From HGM04593 sp045660825 (GTDB lineage Bacteria; Bacteroidota; Bacteroidia; Bacteroidales; Bacteroidaceae), in contig JAZREN010000034.1 in NCBI GenBank assembly GCA_045660825.1, forward strand, positions 1 to 21,490: a stretch of 21,490 nt of DNA. The letters run 5' to 3'. Shown in pieces: positions 15,265 to 21,490 of this stretch; within the stretch, counting starts at the first letter, position 1, and every line of letters starts with the position of its first letter. The notes beneath the pieces are model-generated. The model was not told the origin of the DNA. It saw nothing but the letters and a program-made list of their open reading frames with translations, and made no database searches. Position numbers and translations under genes: made by a program.

Positions 15265-15336
15265 AACTGTATAATATTAATTAATTCACCTACTCCCTTC
15301 ATAGCGTTTCGGCGTCCTCTTTTTCTAAATCTTTTG

Positions 15337-15366
15337 CAAAATTACATTAAATAATTCAAATACAAA
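15337..15366 (-). promoter_or_regulatory. Promoter of the small lipoprotein gene
   Basis: On the minus strand TAATTTTG (15337-15344) fits TAnnTTTG, and TTTG (15363-15366) lies 18 bases upstream, slightly short of the 20 seen elsewhere here. The predicted leader is about 65 bases. Confidence 0.5.
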
Positions 15367-15422
15367 CATTTTTGTACAAAAAAACTTAATTTCTTTTCAA
15401 AATATCATTTTTTTTGCACAAA

Positions 15423-18400
15423 TCATAGCACAAACTTATGCACACTGGTACCTGAATTGCTCTTTACCACCACAATATACGATCCATGAGGCAAGTTCTT
15501 CACATCGAGCACTGCACTCTCGCAATCGTAGAAAACAGCAGCTGTAGCAACCTTCACACCACCCATATTATAGACCGCTAATGTTGTTGAAGCTGCAAGA
15601 TTGCCCTTGCATACAAGCTTGCCATCCTCAACGTTGAAACGTAGTGCATTCTCTGCAACATTCCCAATGCCGCTTTCAATGTCGGTTACAGGAGTGAACA
15701 GCAACGAGCAGCTATACTCGCCACCCTGTGGAATGAGATACTTGTCCAATGTAGCGACATTGCCGCAGCTACCGTTACCGATACCCTTCTGCGCGCAGTC
15801 GAAATGAGCATGTACATTACCCTTCTGGAGCTCCCAAATGTGACCGGCATTCTTCAGGTCAACATCCTTGTAGTGCAATGCCGAGAAGGCCACATTGCCA
15901 CGTGTCTGAACCTTGACACCGTAACCCTCGTCTGGATTGAACAACAACATGTCGCGCAAACCCTCACGGTTACCCATGCTCTGTGGTTTTGGATATGGCT
16001 CGAACATATCGCTAACGGTTGTATAATAGCGTCCAAGCATTGAACCGCCACGACGATCGATATAGTTCTCGAACGGACCGTATGCATAGTACTCTACCTG
16101 CTCAAACTCAGCAGGGAACACCAACGACAATCCAATGCGACGCGCATCCTTGGGAACCACGGTATATGCAGCATCAACAAGCAGAGAGCCATCGGCTGTA
16201 ATTGTATATTTGAACACATATTTACAGAACCAGCCGCTTGCATTGATAACGACATTGACAGACTTTTTATCCTGGCTCAAGGTGAATGTCGCCGACTTCG
16301 ACTGGATACCGTTTTTCTCATTATACTTGCTGAGAGCCTCAGTTGGACCATCATTCTCAACCCAACGGTAGTTGTCATATTCAGGACCCTCAACTGCTAT
16401 GGTCTTGCCATTTACAGTCCAAGAGTTCATTGTACCGTTCGATGCGAATGTCATCTCCATCACAGAACTTGAGACCTTATATCCATCAGTTGTCTTTACA
16501 AGAGAAATCTCCTCGTTGCCATTGAGAGCCAAAGGAGCCGCATTGCGCTCGGCAAGTGTGTACTGTTCGGCAGCTATGACATATCCTTCCTCTACCCAAG
16601 TCTGGGCATTCTTGTAACAAAGTTCCACATTCAGCATCAATTCAACACCCTCGGACGCAGTTGTGCTATAAGGCAATGTCACAACACCCTGGGCATTCGG
16701 AGCTAAAGCAGGCATATCCATTACGCCGCTCTCAACCTCAACACCATCGGCCAACACCGTGTATTTGAGATAGAACTCGTCGAGAGAAATAAAATCATAG
16801 TTATTCTTTATTTTCAGCTGCTTTGTCTCGGCATTGAAAGAGAGGAACTTGATATACTGGTATACATACTTCACATTTGTCAGCTCGGGGCTCCATGCAC
16901 GGTCGGCTGTAACAAGACCATTGTTTACGAAATTACCCTGGTGAGGACCGGGATAGTCGGAACCTGTGCGGTACTTGTTCATGCCGTCAACCTCAAAGTT
17001 GCCGTTCTTGATATCCTCGGCATCATAGATTGACTGGTCGACCCAGTCCCATATGCAACCGCCAATACCATACTTGCTGCTTTCGATGGCATCCCAGTAC
17101 TCCTGCAAGTTACCCACAGCGTTACCCATGGCATGGGCATACTCACACATGAAGTATGGTTGTCCTTGGGCGTTAGTGTAAAATGGATAACTGTTGTCAA
17201 CCTTTCCATTGGCATGGTCATCAACCTCGGTCAAGAGCGGATACATCTCGGAATAGATGTCAGTATGCGCTGTTCCTGCGCGTGAAGCACCTTCGTAGTG
17301 TATTGGGCGTGGGTCGAGCGCACGCACTGCAGCATATGTGTGGCCGAAGTTCTTTCCACCACCACTCTCGTTACCAAGCGACCAGAAGATGATTGAGGGG
17401 AAGTTGCGGTCGCGATAGACCATGCGCACGGTGCGGTCAATGAACTGCGCCTTCCAGCTGTCCTCATTGGTGATACCACCCTTTTCGCCACCGTCCTCCC
17501 AGCTCTTGTGACACTCCAAATCGGCCTCATCCATGCAGTAGAGACCATAGTAGTCGAACATTGCGTTCATCTTTGCCTGACGTGGATAGTGACTTGTACG
17601 CACGGTGTTCATGTTGCTCTGCTTCATCATCTTCACATCGGTAAGCATTGTGGCAACATCGACCGAGCGACCTGTTACAGGGTGTGTATCCTGCAGGTTT
17701 GCACCCTTGAACAACACCTTCTCGCCATTTACATATACAAGACCGTCCTTTATCTCAATGTGACGGAAGCCATATTTTGTAGAGAACACATGTTCCTCGT
17801 TGCCGTCAGCATCCTTCTGCACCACCTCAACAGTGTAAAGATTTGGCACCTCGGCACTCCAGAGCTGCAAGCCTGTAAGGTTCTCAAAGAAGAGATTTGC
17901 ATTCTTCACAGTTTCGCCTGCGGCAAACTCAAACGCAACATCCTTCTTGGCAACCTGGCTACCGTCCGGGGCAATCAATGCAACCTCAACGCTCTTTGCA
18001 ACAGCGGCACCATCGCGGTTGTCCATCTCAACAGCCACATTCATTGAACCGGCCTTGTAGCCATCGGCTGCAGAAAGATTGCTTGTGATGTAGTGGTCGC
18101 GCACAAAAGTCTTTGGAGCCGCAAAGAGGAATACATCACGGTGAATACCGCTCATGTGCCACATATCCTGTCCCTCGAGGTACGAAGCGTCGCTCCAGCG
18201 GATAACCTGAACACTGACATTGTTCTTGCCCTCGCGCAAGTGAGCTGTAACATCGAACTCGGCATCGTTGTTGCCGCTCTGTGTATAGCCTACATAGTTG
18301 CCGTTCATCCAGATGAAAGCTGCACCATAGATACCGTCAAAGTGCAGGAACACGCGCTTGTCGCCCCAAGCGGCAGGCACCTCGAAATCCCTGCGGTATG

Positions 18401-19739
18401 ATGCGACAGAATTCAAGAGACCATCCTTCATCTCAATCATCGGAGGATTGTTCTTGAACGGATAGTTCACATTTATGTACAATGGGTCGCCATAGCCCTC
18501 CATCTCAAGGCACGATGGAACCTTTATTGTATTCCAGGCCGAAACATCCACATCGTCACCCCAGAAGGCATCCTTGCCGGGGCGCTGTGCGATTGTCTCA
18601 ACCCAATTGATGTTCCACATACCGTTGAGGCTCATCCACTCGGCATTCTCGGGATTGAGCCATGGGAACTCATAGCGTGCATCGGCTTTCATCTTAGCAA
18701 CCGATTCGTATGGCATATATGTAGCATGACCATCTTCCTTGTTCTCGCCAAAGAATGTCTCGTCCTCCCAGACATTTGCCATTGGCACATCATCGGCCTC
18801 CACCTCTTCGAGTGTGAAGAGCGAACCGCTACCGTAACCCGAAACCATAGAGAGATTATTGCCATCGGCCTTGAGGCTGTGCCAAGAACCGCTTGTCTTT
18901 ACTTGGATGCGATACACACCCTTTTTACCCTCTTCGGAGATAAAGCGCAGCTGCTGGTTCTCATTGCTGTATGAAGGATCCCAAAGCAACGGATATTTCA
19001 CGCCGCTCAAAGCCACGTCGATAGCCTTGCCAAAGTAAGGGCCATAGAACTGGCAATACTCGGCATTGGCAGCGGTGCGACGCAACTGCCACACGAAGTT
19101 CTCCTTGCTGTCTGCATTATACTCGTCAACATACACTCTCGCATTATTGGCATTGTTGCCACGTGTGTTGAGTGCGTAGCCGCTACTCTGCTCGCGGATA
19201 ATGAAATAGCGGTCAATCACAGGCAGATAATCCACCTTGTTCTGCTTCACATACTCCAGACGAAAATGGGTATGCTCACCTGTTGCATTCTTCTCCATAA
19301 GCAGAGAGCCATCGCCCTGCACCTTGAGCACCAGTTCACGGTCGCCTTTACACAGCAACTGCACGATACCCGCAGATGCATCGACAACATTCACTGCAAA
19401 CGATTGGTTGTCGGTACAAGTAGCCTCCCACTGCAAGAGCTTGCCGGGAGTGGCGGATGATAAGGCCATATCCACAGCCTGTCCGTAGTTCTCGTTATAA
19501 AGCACGAAAGCAAGCTCCTTGTCCGACAAAGAGACAAAAGTCCATTCCTGTCCCAAAGAGGTGTCATCGACATCAGCAACACTCAGATAGGTGTTGTGCG
19601 CTGCTACATTACCGTTAGTGACAGCCTTGCCGGTTGCCACATTAATCAGGCGGTAAACGCCGTCGGCCTGTGGGAATGACGCCGCCCAAGTGATAGTTGT
19701 CACAAGCAACATCGCAACGAAAAGAAAAATTTTTCTCAT
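15423..19739 (-). CDS. Secreted GH2 beta-galactosidase (LacZ-like) with ricin-like modules and T9SS-like tail
   Basis: The protein has 1438 residues. The signal peptide MRKIFLFVAMLLVTTITWA is followed by two ricin-B-like modules (about 25-165 and 170-312). GH2 sugar-binding and immunoglobulin-like domains span about 320-660, and the TIM barrel starts near 660 with acid/base Glu791 (WSLGNESG) and nucleophile Glu866 (CEYAHAMGN). The small LacZ C-terminal domain is at about 1090-1350 and a sorting-domain-like tail (LAVYNMGGVKVATA to VHKFVL) closes the chain. It should release beta-galactose outside the cell. The barrel entry reads GANLQDTHP where E. coli LacZ has GVNRHEHHP, so the position of His357 is Gln683; His391 (SHYP) is kept. 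The ATG at 19739 is chosen because the signal peptide begins there. Upstream in-frame starts exist at 19748, 19766 and 19805, but 19805 lies upstream of the predicted transcript start. No clear terminator is seen after the gene. Confidence 0.93.
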   Translation of the reverse strand: MRKIFLFVAMLLVTTITWAASFPQADGVYRLINVATGKAVTNGNVAAHNTYLSVADVDDTSLGQEWTFVSLSDKELAFVLYNENYGQAVDMALSSATPGKLLQWEATCTDNQSFAVNVVDASAGIVQLLCKGDRELVLKVQGDGSLLMEKNATGEHTHFRLEYVKQNKVDYLPVIDRYFIIREQSSGYALNTRGNNANNARVYVDEYNADSKENFVWQLRRTAANAEYCQFYGPYFGKAIDVALSGVKYPLLWDPSYSNENQQLRFISEEGKKGVYRIQVKTSGSWHSLKADGNNLSMVSGYGSGSLFTLEEVEADDVPMANVWEDETFFGENKEDGHATYMPYESVAKMKADARYEFPWLNPENAEWMSLNGMWNINWVETIAQRPGKDAFWGDDVDVSAWNTIKVPSCLEMEGYGDPLYINVNYPFKNNPPMIEMKDGLLNSVASYRRDFEVPAAWGDKRVFLHFDGIYGAAFIWMNGNYVGYTQSGNNDAEFDVTAHLREGKNNVSVQVIRWSDASYLEGQDMWHMSGIHRDVFLFAAPKTFVRDHYITSNLSAADGYKAGSMNVAVEMDNRDGAAVAKSVEVALIAPDGSQVAKKDVAFEFAAGETVKNANLFFENLTGLQLWSAEVPNLYTVEVVQKDADGNEEHVFSTKYGFRHIEIKDGLVYVNGEKVLFKGANLQDTHPVTGRSVDVATMLTDVKMMKQSNMNTVRTSHYPRQAKMNAMFDYYGLYCMDEADLECHKSWEDGGEKGGITNEDSWKAQFIDRTVRMVYRDRNFPSIIFWSLGNESGGGKNFGHTYAAVRALDPRPIHYEGASRAGTAHTDIYSEMYPLLTEVDDHANGKVDNSYPFYTNAQGQPYFMCEYAHAMGNAVGNLQEYWDAIESSKYGIGGCIWDWVDQSIYDAEDIKNGNFEVDGMNKYRTGSDYPGPHQGNFVNNGLVTADRAWSPELTNVKYVYQYIKFLSFNAETKQLKIKNNYDFISLDEFYLKYTVLADGVEVESGVMDMPALAPNAQGVVTLPYSTTASEGVELMLNVELCYKNAQTWVEEGYVIAAEQYTLAERNAAPLALNGNEEISLVKTTDGYKVSSSVMEMTFASNGTMNSWTVNGKTIAVEGPEYDNYRWVENDGPTEALSKYNEKNGIQSKSATFTLSQDKKSVNVVINASGWFCKYVFKYTITADGSLLVDAAYTVVPKDARRIGLSLVFPAEFEQVEYYAYGPFENYIDRRGGSMLGRYYTTVSDMFEPYPKPQSMGNREGLRDMLLFNPDEGYGVKVQTRGNVAFSALHYKDVDLKNAGHIWELQKGNVHAHFDCAQKGIGNGSCGNVATLDKYLIPQGGEYSCSLLFTPVTDIESGIGNVAENALRFNVEDGKLVCKGNLAASTTLAVYNMGGVKVATAAVFYDCESAVLDVKNLPHGSYIVVVKSNSGTSVHKFVL

Positions 19740-19792
19740 GTAATTCATATTATGATTTTTATTCATTTTACGCAATATACGTATAATCTTTG

Positions 19793-19823
19793 CAAAAATA
19801 GACAAAAAAAGAGAAATAACAAC
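19793..19823 (-). promoter_or_regulatory. Promoter of the GH2 gene
   Basis: On the minus strand TATTTTTG (19793-19800) fits TAnnTTTG exactly, with GTTG (19820-19823, one mismatch) 19 bases upstream. The predicted start near 19786 leaves about 47 bases of leader to the ATG at 19739 and rules out the ATG at 19805. Confidence 0.6.
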
Positions 19824-19869
19824 CTTTAACTATTTAATATTGTTTGCGCACGTATTTTAATATTTTATT

Positions 19870-19901
19870 ATTGCACATAAAGATTTTTATGAGTATTTTT
19901 G
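19870..19901 (+). promoter_or_regulatory. Promoter of the S9 peptidase gene
   Basis: TATTTTTG (19894-19901) fits TAnnTTTG exactly, and ATTG (19870-19873, one mismatch to TTTG) lies 20 bases upstream. The predicted leader is about 58 bases. It is back to back with the GH2 promoter in a 226-base divergent gap. Confidence 0.6.
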
Positions 19902-19965
19902 CAACAATTTTGCATAAACTTATATTTATACAATTTTCAAGCATAAACCAAACACACATATACCA

Positions 19966-21490
19966 ATGATGAAAAAGAGCATAGCAATTATGGCAGCAAT
20001 AGCAATTACAGGCGCTGCAACAGCCTCAAATGACGGCGGTAATGTAGCGGCACCTATTGGAAAATCGGATATAAGAATTGAGGGAGGAGTGATGACCCCC
20101 GAAGCTCTTTGGGCAATGGGCCGAATTGGCGCGGTGAGCGTATCACCCGACGCCAAGAACATTGTCTACGGCGTGAGCTACTACAGCGTAGAGCAGAACA
20201 AGAGCCACCACACCATCAACATCATGGATGCCAACGGCCAGGGCGACACAAAACTCACAACCACCACAGCCAACGAGAGCAGTGCCGCATGGATAAAGGG
20301 CGGAACAAAAATCGCTTTCCTCTCAAATGCAAGCGGCAGTAGCCAAGTGTGGGAGATGAACCCCGACGGCACTGAGCGCAAGCAGCTCACAAACGACGCA
20401 ACCGACATCGAAGGTTTCCTGTTCTCACCCGATGAGACAAAGGTAATCCTTATCAAGCGCATCAAGACAAAGCCCACGACTGCCGACATCCACCCCGACC
20501 TTCCACTTGCAAAGGGCTTTGTGGTAGATGACCTCATGTACAAGCACTGGGACGAGTGGCTCACCGATGCCCCACACCCCTTCATCGCCAACTTTGACGG
20601 CGCATCAATTGACGAGGGCAAGGACATGCTCGAGGGTACAGTATACGACTGCCCCAACCGCCCGTTCGGTGGTACCGAGCAGCTCGCATGGAGCAACGAC
20701 TCAAAACAGATTGCATACTCATGCGTAAAGAAGAGCGGCCGCGACTACACATTGAGCACCGACACCGACATATACCTCTATAACCTTGCAGACGGGACAA
20801 CAACAAACCTGTGCAAGCTCGACGAGGAGCGTTCAAGCTATGGCTATGACAACGCGCCACAGTTCTCGCCCGACGGCAAAATGATTGCATGGACAAGCAT
20901 GGCACGCGACGGATATGAGAGCGACCAGATACGCCTTAGCGTAATGAACCTTACAACCGGTGAGCGCACATACCTCACCGGCATGCCCGACGCCAACGGC
21001 ATCACCGCATTCGACAGCAACGTCGACAGCTACTGTTGGGCACCCGACAGCAAGAGCCTCTACTTCACAGGTACATGGCACGGTACAACACAGGTATACA
21101 ACATCACCCTCAAGGGCAAGCTCACAAAGATGACCGAGGGCGACCACGACTACAACTCGGTGGCAATGCTCGGCGACAAGAGCCTCATCATAACACGCGT
21201 CTCAATGAGCGCACCTGCCGACATCTACACCATGAAGGCAAAGGCCGGTTCCGAAGTAAAACAGCTCACATTCGAGAACAAGCACATATTTGACCAGATA
21301 GCAATTGGCAGGGTCGAGGCACGCTGGTGCAAGACCGTGGACGGCAAGGACCTGCACTCATGGGTAATCTACCCCCCACACTTCGACCCCACAAAGAAAT
21401 ACCCCACCCTGCTCTTCTGCGAGGGCGGCCCACAGTCACCTGTGAGCCAGTTCTGGAGCTACCGTTGGAATTTCCAGATTATGGCAGCCA
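19966..21490 (+). CDS. dpp5: S9 family peptidase resembling dipeptidyl peptidase 5, 5' part (3' end outside window)
   Basis: The frame from ATG 19966 stays open for 508 codons to the right edge, so the gene is cut off. A signal peptide (MMKKSIAIMAAIAITGAATA) is followed by the mature start MTPEALWAMGRIGAVSVSPD and a WD40-like beta-propeller, with blades such as WIKGGTKIAFLSN, FLFSPDETKVILI, FSPDGKMIAWTSMARDGYES and WAPDSKSLYFTG. MYKHWDEWLTDAPHPF and YPTLLFCEGGPQSPVSQFW closely resemble DPP5 of Porphyromonas gingivalis, a periplasmic enzyme that removes dipeptides from peptide N-termini. The Ser, Asp and His of the alpha/beta-hydrolase domain lie beyond the edge and cannot be checked. An ATG directly follows the first (19969) and is an equal start candidate. 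Confidence 0.92.
   Translation, partial: MMKKSIAIMAAIAITGAATASNDGGNVAAPIGKSDIRIEGGVMTPEALWAMGRIGAVSVSPDAKNIVYGVSYYSVEQNKSHHTINIMDANGQGDTKLTTTTANESSAAWIKGGTKIAFLSNASGSSQVWEMNPDGTERKQLTNDATDIEGFLFSPDETKVILIKRIKTKPTTADIHPDLPLAKGFVVDDLMYKHWDEWLTDAPHPFIANFDGASIDEGKDMLEGTVYDCPNRPFGGTEQLAWSNDSKQIAYSCVKKSGRDYTLSTDTDIYLYNLADGTTTNLCKLDEERSSYGYDNAPQFSPDGKMIAWTSMARDGYESDQIRLSVMNLTTGERTYLTGMPDANGITAFDSNVDSYCWAPDSKSLYFTGTWHGTTQVYNITLKGKLTKMTEGDHDYNSVAMLGDKSLIITRVSMSAPADIYTMKAKAGSEVKQLTFENKHIFDQIAIGRVEARWCKTVDGKDLHSWVIYPPHFDPTKKYPTLLFCEGGPQSPVSQFWSYRWNFQIMAA

Noticed and set aside
15361..15376. Small TACAAA/TTTGTA hairpin after the GH2 gene as its terminator
   Set aside because: Only six A/T-rich pairs, and it overlaps the -33 element of the next gene; too weak to call.
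19740..19805. N-terminal extension of the GH2 protein (22 more residues from ATG 19805)
   Set aside because: It would put a basic, non-signal segment before a good signal peptide, and the ATG at 19805 lies upstream of the predicted transcript start.

Overview
The window looks like chromosomal DNA from a gut- or rumen-type member of the order Bacteroidales (phylum Bacteroidota). The evidence is the family-typical BamD/omega/DUF4293 trio, promoters of the Bacteroidota TTTG / TAnnTTTG type, short lipoboxes ending in SC, and two giant secreted glycosidases that end in type IX secretion (T9SS)-like sorting domains. The T9SS-like tails suggest a Prevotellaceae-like lineage rather than Bacteroides in the strict sense, but this is inference.

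Layout from left to right. (1) The 3' part of a GH20 beta-N-acetylhexosaminidase (+), closed by a hairpin terminator. (2) A leftward operon bamD - rpoZ - DUF4293 membrane protein with its own promoter and a perfect 19-bp hairpin after it. (3) A 1412-residue leftward secreted enzyme that fuses a GH27 alpha-galactosidase to a GH16 endo-glycanase through a carbohydrate-binding-like domain and two copies of a roughly 270-residue module. (4) Rightward uvrB. (5) A leftward four-gene cluster: mtaB, a GT2 glycosyltransferase, an RsmI-like tetrapyrrole methylase and an unknown secreted protein. (6) A gene-free stretch of about 1.2 kb whose core (about 13967-14709) is bounded by inverted palindromic repeats and carries several long helices. 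(7) A small alanine/glutamate-rich lipoprotein (-). (8) A giant secreted GH2 beta-galactosidase (-). (9) The 5' part of a rightward S9 peptidase resembling dipeptidyl peptidase 5, running off the right edge.

The carbohydrate enzymes (GH20, GH27+GH16, GH2) would together remove terminal beta-HexNAc, alpha-Gal and beta-Gal and cut internally in a beta-linked glycan. No SusC/SusD pair or sensor-regulator is in the window, so they look like stand-alone secreted enzymes rather than one polysaccharide utilization locus. The other genes are housekeeping: outer-membrane assembly, transcription, nucleotide excision repair and tRNA/rRNA modification. The least explained part is the structured gene-free island; no known system is recognised in it.
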